Part shown: one piece after another, positions 32,219-40,507 of the stretch | Layout of the letters: each line of letters starts with the position of its first letter | Position numbering within the stretch: the first letter of the stretch is position 1 | Source: CAVUPF01 sp963743285 | Lineage (GTDB): Bacteria; Actinomycetota; Thermoleophilia; Solirubrobacterales; 70-9 | Assembly: GCA_963743285.1 (NCBI GenBank) | Contig: CAVUPF010000009.1 | Location: forward strand, 1 to 64,000 | Direction: 5' to 3' | Length of the DNA stretch: 64,000 nt | Program-made: the position numbers and the translations under genes | Notes under the pieces: model-generated | The model's input: only the letters and a program-made list of their open reading frames with translations | Told to the model about the DNA's origin: nothing | Database searches by the model: none

Positions 32219-32557
32219 GTGGACCCAGAGCGCGCCCAAGGACTACTCGCCGGTGAGCGAGAGCAGGTCGAGCGGGAGATCGCCGCGATCGCGCACGAAG
32301 GCCGCGAGGAGGGCGACGAGCGCGTCGAACCCGGCGACCTGGATTCCGAGGGCCTTTATCAGGATGAGTTCGACGCCGGTCGGGTCGAGGGGCTGAAGGA
32401 GCGGCTCGCTGCGGTCGAGCGAGCTGAAAGGCGACTCGACGCCGGCACCTACGGGCTCTCGGTGAGGAGTGGCGCGCCGATTCCTGACGAGCGACTCGAG
32501 ATCCTCCCGACCGCAGAGCTGACGGTCGAGGAGGAGGGTGGAGCCCGCCCCGAGTAG
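32219..32557 (+). CDS. DksA/TraR-like protein lacking zinc-finger cysteines
   Basis: 112 residues from GTG 32219. The N-terminal helical hairpin (QGLLAGEREQVEREIAAIA and GLKERLAAVERAERRL) is followed by TYGLSVRSGAPIPDERLEI, which aligns with the C4 motif YGxCxxCGxxIPxxRL but has Ser at both Cys positions, and the second pair is also absent. Such cysteine-free DksA homologs exist and can still enter the RNA polymerase secondary channel. Divergent from lon, 95 bp away, and 32 bp before a GNAT gene. Confidence 0.82.
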   Translation: MDPERAQGLLAGEREQVEREIAAIAHEGREEGDERVEPGDLDSEGLYQDEFDAGRVEGLKERLAAVERAERRLDAGTYGLSVRSGAPIPDERLEILPTAELTVEEEGGARPE

Positions 32558-32589
32558 TTCGTGCGAGCCGCGGCCAAAGCTGGTGTGGG

Positions 32590-32904
32590 ATGAACGTCGA
32601 GGTCAACGACAACCGCGATCAGGCTCGTTATGAGATCTGGACGGACGGACAGCTTGCAGGTTTCGCGCAGTACCGCCTGAACGATGAGTCGATCACCTTC
32701 GTCCATACCGAGATCGATCCCGAGCACGAGGGCGCCGGTCTGGGCAGCCGGCTCGCCCGCGCCGCGCTGGACGATGTCCGAGCGAGGCAGCTGACCGTCG
32801 TGCCTTTGTGCCCGTTCATCGCCGACTACATCAGACGCCACCGCGACGACTACCTCGACCTCGTGGCGCCGGCCTGGAGATCCCGGCTGGCCGACGACGA
32901 TTGA
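32590..32904 (+). CDS. GNAT-like N-acetyltransferase (YjdJ/GtcS group)
   Basis: 104 residues: RYEIWTDGQLAGFAQYRL, then ITFVHTEIDPEHEGAGLGSRLARAAL with the acetyl-CoA loop EGAGLGSRL, and VVPLCPFIADYIRRHRDDY. This is the short COG2388-type GNAT, about 90-105 residues in the family. The acceptor substrate is unknown. Probably cotranscribed with the DksA-like gene. Convergent with the NhaA-DsbA gene. Confidence 0.88.
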   Translation: MNVEVNDNRDQARYEIWTDGQLAGFAQYRLNDESITFVHTEIDPEHEGAGLGSRLARAALDDVRARQLTVVPLCPFIADYIRRHRDDYLDLVAPAWRSRLADDD

Positions 32905-32951
32905 CCCGAGCGGTTCGCGCCGGCGGCATGCCGCGGGCCGGGCGACGTCGG

Positions 32952-34841
32952 TCAGGGGGCAATCACGGATCGTGCGCCAGCCGCCCTTACGGCAGCTGAA
33001 AGCGTGTTGATGTCATAGGCGCCATCGTGTCGTCGCTGGTTGATGAAGAACGTCGGCGTGCCGGTGACGCCGCTGCTGTCGGCTGAGTCGACATCCTCCT
33101 CGATCCGTGGCGCGTGGGTGTGCCGGTGCAGCTCGTCTTGGAAGCGATCAAGGTCGAGCTCGAGCTGCTCGGCGTAGGCAACCAGGTCGCGAAACCTCAA
33201 CTCGCCCTGGTGGTCGAGCAGCAGATCGTGCAGGTCCCAGAACGCTCCCTGGGCGGCGGCCGCCTCTGAGGCCTCCGCGGCAAGCTCGGCGCTTGGGTGG
33301 ACGTCCGACAGTGGCAGGTGCCGCCAGACGTAGCGGACGTCGCCGAAATCGGCCAGCAACTCGCGCACGACCGGCTCGGCTCTGCCGCAGTAGGGGCACT
33401 CGAAGTCCCCGTACTCGACGACCGTCACCGCCGCCTCGTCGGGCCCACGCAGGTGATCGCGCTCGGGATCCACCGGCACGGCCAGATCGACGAGCGTCTC
33501 CGAGGTGCCGAGCAAGGCCCGGATGCGGGTCCGGGCGGGGAGTAGGGCAGTGGCCCGAAAGACCAGCCAGGTCAGGGCTGAGGCGCCGAGCGCGGCGCTC
33601 AGCACGCCGAGTTTCGCCTCTCGCAGCTCGAGACCGTGAAAGGCCAACGCCGCGATCAGCAGGGAGACCGTGAAGCCGATCCCGGCAATTGCGCCGCCCC
33701 CGGCCGTGGCGGCCCAGCCAACCGGCGGGCGAAGCCGCCCCCCACTTAGCCTCGTGACAAGCCAGGAGGCGCCGGTCACCCCAACCGGCTTGCCGAGCAC
33801 GTAGGCGAAGAGGATCCCTAGCGTGATCGGCGAGGAGTATGCCTGTGAGAGGAAGGTGCCGTCGATCGCGATGCCGACGTTGGCCAGCGCGAACAGCGGC
33901 ACGATGACGTAGCTCGTCCAGGGGTGATAGAGGGCCAGCAGGCGGGAGTTTGGCGAGACGGCCTCGCGCAGCCCAACTCGCGCTGAGCTGGCAAGCTCGG
34001 GCGTTGGCTGCTCGCGAAAGCTGCGAAACAGGTCGGTTGCCCGCTCCAGCTCGCTGCGCCCGGCCGGGTAGGCCCATGTGACCAGACCAACGACGAGGCC
34101 GAGCACGACGGGATCGACGCCCGACTCAAACAGCGCTACCCAGCTGATGGTGGCGAGCAGGAAGTAGACGGCGCCGTGGTGGACGACCCCGGTGGCGCGG
34201 ACAATCAAGGCTAGGCCGAATACAGCGGTGGCGATCAGCAGTGGCTCAAGGGCCACGGAGCCGCTGTAGGCGACGGCGATCACGAGCAATGCCACAACGT
34301 CATCGACGACGACCACAGTCAGCATGAAGCCGCGGAGGCGATCGGGAAGGCGGGTGCCGACCAGGGCCAGCATGCCCAGCGCGAAAGCCGTATCTGTCGA
34401 CATCGCGACGCCCCACCCGTGCACCGAATTGCTGCCGCTGTTGAGAGCCAGGTAGATGGCGATCGGGACGACCATCCCGCCGAGGCCGGCAGCCACCGGC
34501 AGGGCCAGACGGCGGCGCTGACGCAGCTCACCGACGTCGAACTCGCGCCGAACCTCGAGCCCAACGACGAGGAAGAAGAAGGTCATCAGCCCGCCGTTGA
34601 CCCAGTGGCGTAGGTCCTGGGAGATGCCCGAACCACCAACTTGGACGGACAGTTGCGTGTGCCAGACACGCTCGTAGGAGGCGAAATCGATGTTGGCCCA
34701 GGCCAGCGCGGCCACCGCCGCGGCGAGAAGCACCGTGGCGCTGCCGGTCTCGGTGGCGAGGAAATCACGCAAAGGCGCCTGCATGCTGCGAGCCCACGCG
34801 GTTCGCCCGTTGAATGCCGGTCGCAACCTGGAGTCGGTCAT
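32952..34841 (-). CDS. nhaA: Na+/H+ antiporter NhaA fused to a DsbA-like thioredoxin domain
   Basis: 629 residues from ATG 34841 (the longer frame begins at 34916). Residues about 20-420 are NhaA: GLMTFFFLVVGLEVRREF, AMSTDTAFALGML and TVVVVDDVVALLVIAVAY with the paired Asp residues that bind Na+ and H+. From about residue 455 a soluble domain VVEYGDFECPYCGRAEP holds a CPYC redox motif and GTPTFFINQRRHDGAYD with the cis-Pro, i.e. a DsbA-like fold. Fusions of this kind occur in actinobacteria. Inference: redox control of, or a periplasmic oxidase tethered to, the antiporter. Confidence 0.93.
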   Translation of the reverse strand: MTDSRLRPAFNGRTAWARSMQAPLRDFLATETGSATVLLAAAVAALAWANIDFASYERVWHTQLSVQVGGSGISQDLRHWVNGGLMTFFFLVVGLEVRREFDVGELRQRRRLALPVAAGLGGMVVPIAIYLALNSGSNSVHGWGVAMSTDTAFALGMLALVGTRLPDRLRGFMLTVVVVDDVVALLVIAVAYSGSVALEPLLIATAVFGLALIVRATGVVHHGAVYFLLATISWVALFESGVDPVVLGLVVGLVTWAYPAGRSELERATDLFRSFREQPTPELASSARVGLREAVSPNSRLLALYHPWTSYVIVPLFALANVGIAIDGTFLSQAYSSPITLGILFAYVLGKPVGVTGASWLVTRLSGGRLRPPVGWAATAGGGAIAGIGFTVSLLIAALAFHGLELREAKLGVLSAALGASALTWLVFRATALLPARTRIRALLGTSETLVDLAVPVDPERDHLRGPDEAAVTVVEYGDFECPYCGRAEPVVRELLADFGDVRYVWRHLPLSDVHPSAELAAEASEAAAAQGAFWDLHDLLLDHQGELRFRDLVAYAEQLELDLDRFQDELHRHTHAPRIEEDVDSADSSGVTGTPTFFINQRRHDGAYDINTLSAAVRAAGARSVIAP

Positions 34842-34902
34842 CGCGGTTAGCCTTTCATCCCGTTGGCCGATCCCTAAGCTTGGTCTGAGAAGCGGCGGAC
34901 CT

Positions 34903-35214
34903 ATGAGCTCCTGCACCCATCTCGATCACGTTCAGATCACTCAGCTTCCCGAGTCCGTTGAGGGCTGCGAGGAGTGCCTCGCCACGGGCGACCCGTGGCT
35001 GCACCTGCGCATCTGCCTGGAGTGCGGCAAGGTCGGGTGCTGTGACGACTCCCCCAACCGTCACGCCAGCGCTCACGCTCGGAGTAGCGACCACCCGCTG
35101 ATCCGCTCGCTTGAGCCCGGCGAGGCTTGGTCTTGGTGCTTCGTCGATGACTTCGCACTGCTGATCCCCGACGTGCACGGCGAGACGCGCATCCCGCCAT
35201 CGCCGTTGGGCTGA
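34903..35214 (+). CDS. UBP-type zinc-finger protein
   Basis: 103 residues from ATG 34903. Zinc ligands are abundant: C4, H6, C22, C25, then LRICLECGKVGCCD and NRHASAHAR...HPL with His pairs, the ZnF-UBP pattern. In eukaryotes this fold binds ubiquitin C-termini; bacterial single-domain copies have unknown partners. It is convergent (16 bp apart) with a cyclic-nucleotide-binding thioredoxin-reductase-like gene, an association I recall from other actinobacteria, and next to NhaA-DsbA. Confidence 0.9.
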   Translation: MSSCTHLDHVQITQLPESVEGCEECLATGDPWLHLRICLECGKVGCCDDSPNRHASAHARSSDHPLIRSLEPGEAWSWCFVDDFALLIPDVHGETRIPPSPLG

Positions 35215-35230
35215 TGATCGAGAGAGGTGC

Positions 35231-36814
35231 CTAAAGAGAGGCACCGACAGCGGCGAGGTGCGTGTGAGCTAGTTGAACTACCGACGCGCCCTCGCCGACC
35301 GCGGTCGCGCAGCGCTTGATCGACCCGGCGCGGACGTCGCCGGCCGCATACACCCCCGGGATGCTGGTCTGGAGGAGGCCCTCGGCGGCCGCCTCGCTGC
35401 CGGTCAGGATGAACCCATCGGCGTCGCGGGCGACCACATCGCCGAGCCAATCGGTACAAGGCGACGCTCCGAGGAAGAGGAAGAGGAATGAAAACGAAAT
35501 TCGGGTTCCGTCGGTTAGCGCTACTGCTTGAAGTCGCCCCTCGCTCCCGTGTAGGGCGGCAACTTCGCTGCGGTCGCTTACCGCGACGCCGTATCGCTCA
35601 AGCTCCTCGATTAGATAACTCGACATCGTCTCGCGCAGATCGGCGCGGCGGTGAAGCAGGGTCACGAGGGCTCCACCTCGTGCCAGCCAGACGGCGGCCT
35701 GCCCGGCTGAGTTGCCGCCCCCGACGACGCCGACCCGGCGCGCGCCACAGAGCTGTGCCTCGGGTGGACCGGCCGCGTAGAAGACGCTGATTCCCTCGTA
35801 TTGGTCGAGCTCGGCCACCGGAAGTCGCCGGTATTCGGCCCCGGTCGCGAGCAGCACCGCGCGCGCCGCGAGTTCGTTGCCCTCCTCAAGTCTGACCACG
35901 TGGCGCTCGACGCCGGGCTCGAGCACCTGGGCGCGGTAAGGCGAGCCCGTCCGCGCCCCGAACTTGCGCGCTTGTGAGACAGCCCGGCTCGTCAGCTCGG
36001 TTCCGCTGATACCTGCGGGAAAGCCGAGATAATTCTCGATCCGTCGCGAGCTGCCCGCCTGGCCGCCGATCGCTGTACCATCGATCAGCAGCGTGTCGAG
36101 GCCCTCAGATGCGCCGTAGACCGCCGCCCCGAGACCAGCAGGCCCACCGCCGATCACCAGGAGGTCGACCTCCTCGCGCTCAGCCAGCTCAAGTCCAATA
36201 CCGAGGGCCCGCGAAAGCTCTCCCTTACTCGGCCGCCGTAGTTCGGTGCCGCCGGGTACGCGCACCAGCGGGATCTCCTCCGGGTCGAGTTGCTCGATCA
36301 GCGCGGCCGCCTGAGGATCCTGCTCGGGATCAGCCCAGGAGTAGGGGAGTCGCTGGCGTTTGGCGAAGTCGATCAGCCCCCGCAACTCGCTTGACCCTCG
36401 CGGGCCGATGATCTCAACTCCGATGCCCTGACGCTGCTGAAGGAGCTCGCGCCGCTCGATGAAAGCGGAGAGGAGCAGGTCCGAAAGTGAGCCGTCCTCG
36501 AAGAGCAGCTGCCGGAGCGCCTCGCGATCGACTGCGATGTAGCGCATCGGTTCAGTGACGACGGCGGTCAGGAAGACGGTCTGTCCCGAGAGGAGGTTCA
36601 GCTCCCCGAGGAAGCCGGAGCTGCCGTGGCGGACAATCTCGTTGCCGTCGCCATCGAGAACAGCAACCTCGCCCGCGATGATCGCGATGAACGGATAGGT
36701 CCGATCGCCAATCCGAAAGAGCGAATCGCCTACCGCAGCGGTTCGCTCTTCGCCGTGCTGGGCCAGGGTCGCAAGCTGGGAGCTCGAAAGGACGCGACTG
36801 AGCGGAGCTGACAT
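35231..36814 (-). CDS. Cyclic-nucleotide-binding domain fused to a thioredoxin-reductase-like flavoprotein
   Basis: 527 residues. Residues 1-125 form a cNMP-binding domain (GDSLFRIGDRTYPFIAIIAGEV, then GFLGELNLLSGQ). Residues about 135-205 look like a thioredoxin/glutaredoxin-like insert. From 215 on there is FAD binding at DLLVIGGGPAGLGAAVYGAS, ENYLGFPAGISG, NADPH binding at VGVVGGGNSAGQAAVWLA, and the terminal YAAGDVR. The CxxC of thioredoxin reductase is absent, so disulfide reduction is unlikely. Known of family: such proteins transfer electrons under regulator control; the acceptor is unknown. Confidence 0.9.
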   Translation of the reverse strand: MSAPLSRVLSSSQLATLAQHGEERTAAVGDSLFRIGDRTYPFIAIIAGEVAVLDGDGNEIVRHGSSGFLGELNLLSGQTVFLTAVVTEPMRYIAVDREALRQLLFEDGSLSDLLLSAFIERRELLQQRQGIGVEIIGPRGSSELRGLIDFAKRQRLPYSWADPEQDPQAAALIEQLDPEEIPLVRVPGGTELRRPSKGELSRALGIGLELAEREEVDLLVIGGGPAGLGAAVYGASEGLDTLLIDGTAIGGQAGSSRRIENYLGFPAGISGTELTSRAVSQARKFGARTGSPYRAQVLEPGVERHVVRLEEGNELAARAVLLATGAEYRRLPVAELDQYEGISVFYAAGPPEAQLCGARRVGVVGGGNSAGQAAVWLARGGALVTLLHRRADLRETMSSYLIEELERYGVAVSDRSEVAALHGSEGRLQAVALTDGTRISFSFLFLFLGASPCTDWLGDVVARDADGFILTGSEAAAEGLLQTSIPGVYAAGDVRAGSIKRCATAVGEGASVVQLAHTHLAAVGASL

Positions 36815-36860
36815 GAGCCTAGGGTACTTACCGCCGGATCGGGCTGGCGAAGAATGCAGC

Positions 36861-38039
36861 TCAGTGGGAGGCGGACGGGAACCCTGTTATCTGGACCCGT
36901 CCCATGCCGAGCACCTCGACCTCCTGCCCGGGTGCGCAGGCGGCGATGTCGTGCTCCTCGGTGCGCAGTCGCCGCTGCAAGCTCGCCAGCGCCGGTAGGC
37001 CGACGAGTGCAGGGACTATGAGGAGCAGGCCTCGATAGGCAAGGACCGCAACCGCTGCCTCGGTTGCATTGACGCCATAGAGGACAAGCGCGCCGATCAG
37101 GCCCAATTCAAGACCACCGATCCCGCCAGGGAGCGGGACGAGGCCACCGAGCTGTCCGATGATGTAGGCGAGTAGCAGGGAGTCGAGCGGCGGCAAAGGG
37201 TTGCCGAAGGCCGGAAAGCAGACACCGAGTACCGCGCAGTCGAAGAGCATGTAGCCCGCTGAGCCGATGCCCATCGCTGGTGAGCGGAGCAGCCCTAGCG
37301 CCGCGCTGACCCCATCTCCAACTGCGCTCAAGGTCAGCTGAACTCTCGGGCGCATCGAGCCCGCGGCGAGCCCGCGTGCCACTACCCCCGCTGTGAGCGC
37401 CAGCGCGATCGCGCCGATTCCGACGATCGCCGGGACAATGCCAAGGAAGGGATTGGACGGACCCGACATCAGACCGCTGGCGAGTGCCAGTCCTCCGAGC
37501 GCGAGGAAGCCCACGTTGGCGAGGCTCGTCAATAGGAAGAAGGCCACCGTCCGCCGTGCGATCTGCTCGCCCGGGACGCCCCCGCGGCGCAGAATCCAGG
37601 CGCCGAGGGCCAGGCCGCCTGTGCCGCCCAGCGACAGCAGCGAGTTCGCGGCCTGCTCCGAGAGCCCGATCTCGGCGCTGGTCCGCCAGCTCATCCGTCG
37701 ACAGAACACAGCTCGGAAGACGAGGACGTAGGAGGCGCAAGACAGCAGCTCCAAGATCGCGCCGAGCCCGATCCAAGCCGGCTTGGCGCCGGCAAAACTC
37801 TCTCGCAGCGAGCTCAGCCCGGGCAGCAGGAGGACCAAGGCGATGATCGCAACGGCGATCGCGATCAAAACCAGAAGCGATCGCCGCCGCAGCGGCCCGG
37901 AGAATCCCTGCGGGAGCGGCTCAGCGGCGAGCTCGCGGGGTTCGAGGTAGGTGGCTGTGATCGTCGGTCGCTCAGTCATCAGTGCCGAGCAGGTTGGCGC
38001 GAGGGGCATGCGGAGTTCGGTGTCACGACTAATGGCCAT
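36861..38039 (-). CDS. Lysylphosphatidylglycerol synthase transmembrane-type (UPF0104) membrane protein
   Basis: 392 residues with about eight hydrophobic helices and the UPF0104 signature LGGLVPLPGGIGGLELGLIGAL-like stretch near residue 305, plus LSLGGTGGLALGAWIL near 140. Family members act as flippase or uncharacterised membrane proteins; no aminoacyltransferase domain is attached. The start is uncertain: ATG 38039 or, giving a normal short N-terminus, ATG 37979. It stands alone between the flavoprotein and the MFS gene. Confidence 0.78.
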   Translation of the reverse strand: MAISRDTELRMPLAPTCSALMTERPTITATYLEPRELAAEPLPQGFSGPLRRRSLLVLIAIAVAIIALVLLLPGLSSLRESFAGAKPAWIGLGAILELLSCASYVLVFRAVFCRRMSWRTSAEIGLSEQAANSLLSLGGTGGLALGAWILRRGGVPGEQIARRTVAFFLLTSLANVGFLALGGLALASGLMSGPSNPFLGIVPAIVGIGAIALALTAGVVARGLAAGSMRPRVQLTLSAVGDGVSAALGLLRSPAMGIGSAGYMLFDCAVLGVCFPAFGNPLPPLDSLLLAYIIGQLGGLVPLPGGIGGLELGLIGALVLYGVNATEAAVAVLAYRGLLLIVPALVGLPALASLQRRLRTEEHDIAACAPGQEVEVLGMGRVQITGFPSASH

Positions 38040-38297
38040 CGCGGCGCCATCTTCAGCTTTGAGCCAGGTCGAGCTGAGGCGCTGGACCCCGGGGGTGTCG
38101 TTGACGCCGCCCGTCCAAATTTCATGGCAGCCAGCCTAGCCAGCCCAATGCATGGGAACCGCTGATTTCGCTTACTTGGCGTGACTGCCGTCGCTCTCGC
38201 CCGTAGGCAGCGGCTTGCCCGGCACCTTCTTTGAGGCCGGAAAATCGAACGGCGAGTCGAGGTTTGGCAACCTCGCGGCCCGGCCCGCGGACCGCCT

Positions 38298-39863
38298 TCA
38301 GGCGGCGCCCGCCTCCGAAATGGCCTCAGACCCCGGCTCGCCTTCGGAGGCCAGTGGCTGGCGCTCGATTTCCCGCTCGCGAACGAGCCACAGGGCGAGA
38401 ATTGCCCCCGCTAAGCAGACCAGCCCTCCGAGTACCAGCACGTCGTTGAAGCCTGCGAGGAATCCTTGGTGTGTCGCACTGGAGATTGCTTGCCGGGCGT
38501 TCGCAGGCACCGCCGCCAGAGCCTGGTGCAGGGTGCCCGAGGAGGCCGCTTCAACCAGCTCGCGCGGACGAGCTCCGCTGGCGGCGGGGCCCGAGACTAG
38601 AGCGCTGACCTTGGCGGCCCCGCGGCTGACGAAGATCGCCCCCCAGACCGCAACGCCCACCGCGATTCCCACCTGGCGGAAGGTGTCATTGATACCGGCG
38701 GCCATCCCGCTTCGCTCCTTGGGCACCACGCTCAGGGCAACATCGGCGATCACCGGATTGAGCAGGCCAACTCCGGTGCCGCCGACCAGAAAGCCGCCGA
38801 GCAGGGTCGTCCATTCAGACCCGGCTTCGACCCCCGACATAAGCAGCAGGCCGATGCCCGTCAAGCCGAGCCCGACACTCATCAACACCCGCGCCGGGAC
38901 ACGGGAGAGGAGGGCCCCGGAAATCGGCGCGGCGACGAAGCTCGTCAGCGTGATCGGCAGGTAGCGCAGCCCCGCTTGAAGGGGCGAGTAGCCGAGGTAG
39001 TTCTGCAGGTACAGCGTTATGTAGAGAAAGAGCGCGAACATCGAGGCCGAGACCGCGAACGCCGCGAGCTGCACCCCGGTGAATGCGGGCAGCTTGAAGA
39101 GCCCGAGCGGCAGCATCGGCTCGCCGACCCGGCGCTCGATCGCGATGAAGGCAACCAGCAAGGCCGCGGCGCCGGCGAACAGTGAGACGATCAAGGTGCT
39201 GCCCCAGCCCTCGTCATTACCGCGCACCAGCGCCAGCGCGAACAGGAACAGCGCGCCGCTGAAGCTCGCGACGCCAGCCCAGTCGACGCGGGTCGCATTG
39301 GGGTCGCGGCTCTCACGCAGCTTCAGGTAGGTGATGGCGATCGCCGCGACGCCGATCGGAACGTTGAGATAGAAGATCGACCGCCATCCGAACGCTTCGG
39401 TGAGCGCCCCGCCCACAAGCGGGCCGATTGCGACGGCGACGCCGATCGTGGCGCCGTAGATGCCCATCGCCGTGCCGCGCTCGCGGCCAGCGGGGAACTC
39501 CTGCGCGACCAGCGCCAGGGAGACCGCGAACATCACCGCCCCGCCGACGCCCTGAAGCGCCCGCGAGAGATTCAGGAAGAGCGGATCGGGCGCCAGCCCG
39601 CAGAGCAGCGAGGAGATCGAGAAGATCGACAGCCCGATCACGAAGAGGCGCCGCCGCCCGAGCCGGTCGGCCAGCGAGCCGGCCGTCAGCACCAGGGCCG
39701 CGAGGGTCAGCGCGTAGGCGTCGACCACCCACTGCAGGTCGGCGAAGCTGGCGCCGAGCTCCCTGCGGATCGATGGCAGCGCCACGTTGACGACCGTGAT
39801 GTCGAGCAGCAGCATGAAGGTCGCCACGCTCACCGCCGTCAGGGTCCACCACTTCCTCGCCAT
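38298..39863 (-). CDS. MFS drug:H+ antiporter, DHA2 (EmrB/QacA) family
   Basis: 521 residues, about 14 membrane helices. LLLDITVVNVALPSI is the DHA2 motif in helix 1, GSLADRLGRRRLFVIG the loop 2-3 motif A, and ATIGVAVAIGPLVGGALTE motif C of helix 5. It exports hydrophobic compounds using the proton gradient. Divergent from a MarR regulator gene with two palindromes in between, so expression is very likely derepressed by a compound that the pump exports. The polar C-terminus is short. Confidence 0.93.
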   Translation of the reverse strand: MARKWWTLTAVSVATFMLLLDITVVNVALPSIRRELGASFADLQWVVDAYALTLAALVLTAGSLADRLGRRRLFVIGLSIFSISSLLCGLAPDPLFLNLSRALQGVGGAVMFAVSLALVAQEFPAGRERGTAMGIYGATIGVAVAIGPLVGGALTEAFGWRSIFYLNVPIGVAAIAITYLKLRESRDPNATRVDWAGVASFSGALFLFALALVRGNDEGWGSTLIVSLFAGAAALLVAFIAIERRVGEPMLPLGLFKLPAFTGVQLAAFAVSASMFALFLYITLYLQNYLGYSPLQAGLRYLPITLTSFVAAPISGALLSRVPARVLMSVGLGLTGIGLLLMSGVEAGSEWTTLLGGFLVGGTGVGLLNPVIADVALSVVPKERSGMAAGINDTFRQVGIAVGVAVWGAIFVSRGAAKVSALVSGPAASGARPRELVEAASSGTLHQALAAVPANARQAISSATHQGFLAGFNDVLVLGGLVCLAGAILALWLVREREIERQPLASEGEPGSEAISEAGAA

Positions 39864-39893
39864 CGATTTCCTCCGATCCGCTGGCTATACTTG

Positions 39894-39948
39894 TCAGGTA
39901 GCCTTGTAAGATTGCCTGATGGTTCGGGCACCTTATCAGGAGTCCTGA
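39894..39948. promoter_or_regulatory. Candidate MarR operators between pump and regulator genes
   Basis: Two palindromes share the half-site TCAGG/CCTGA: TCAGGAGTCCTGA at 39936-39948, ending 4 bases before the regulator ATG, and TCAGG (39894-39898) with CCTGA (39915-39919). CTATAC just left of them may be a -10 box. The layout suits autoregulation and control of the MFS gene. Confidence 0.55.
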
Positions 39949-39952
39949 CGAA

Positions 39953-40411
39953 ATGGCGAGTGACCTCGATAACACCGCGCGAGTGCCGCTGATCCGGCTG
40001 CTGGGCGTGGCCTTGGGCGCCTTCGGCGACGAGCTCTCAAAGCGCGTCGGGGCGGCTGGCCTCACGGACGTCCGTCCAAGCCACGGATGCGTTTTCGGCA
40101 CCATCGACCCGCAGGGGTCGCGGCTCACCGACCTCGCCCAACGCGCCAATATGACCAAGCAGTCGGTTGGCGAGGCGACCAGTGATCTAGAGCAGCTCGG
40201 GTACGTCGAGCGGGTCCCCGACCCAAACGACGGCCGCGCGAAGATCATTCGACTCACCGAGCGCGGCCGCGAGGCGCAGGCCGTTGGCCGCCTGCTGATC
40301 GCCGATATCGAGCGCGAGTGGGCGCAGCGCTACGGCGAAGAGCGAGTTGCCGATTTGCGTGACGTACTCGAAGCGGTCGCTGCGGAGCGGCTCGGCGCGG
40401 TGCCCGTCTAG
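39953..40411 (+). CDS. MarR-family transcriptional regulator
   Basis: 152 residues. Winged helix: RLTDLAQRANMTKQSVGEAT as HTH and GYVERVPDPNDGRAKIIRLTERG as the wing, both strongly MarR-like, flanked by dimerisation helices. It likely represses the divergent MFS exporter and itself. The ligand is unknown. Confidence 0.93.
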   Translation: MASDLDNTARVPLIRLLGVALGAFGDELSKRVGAAGLTDVRPSHGCVFGTIDPQGSRLTDLAQRANMTKQSVGEATSDLEQLGYVERVPDPNDGRAKIIRLTERGREAQAVGRLLIADIEREWAQRYGEERVADLRDVLEAVAAERLGAVPV

Positions 40412-40507
40412 GGGGCGGGAGGGTGTGGCTTCTCGTCGTTGGGTTGACGTAGGCGCCGCGCCGGAGTGCTACCGTCGTATATCGGGCTCAGACGCCGAGT
40501 CCGCTGA

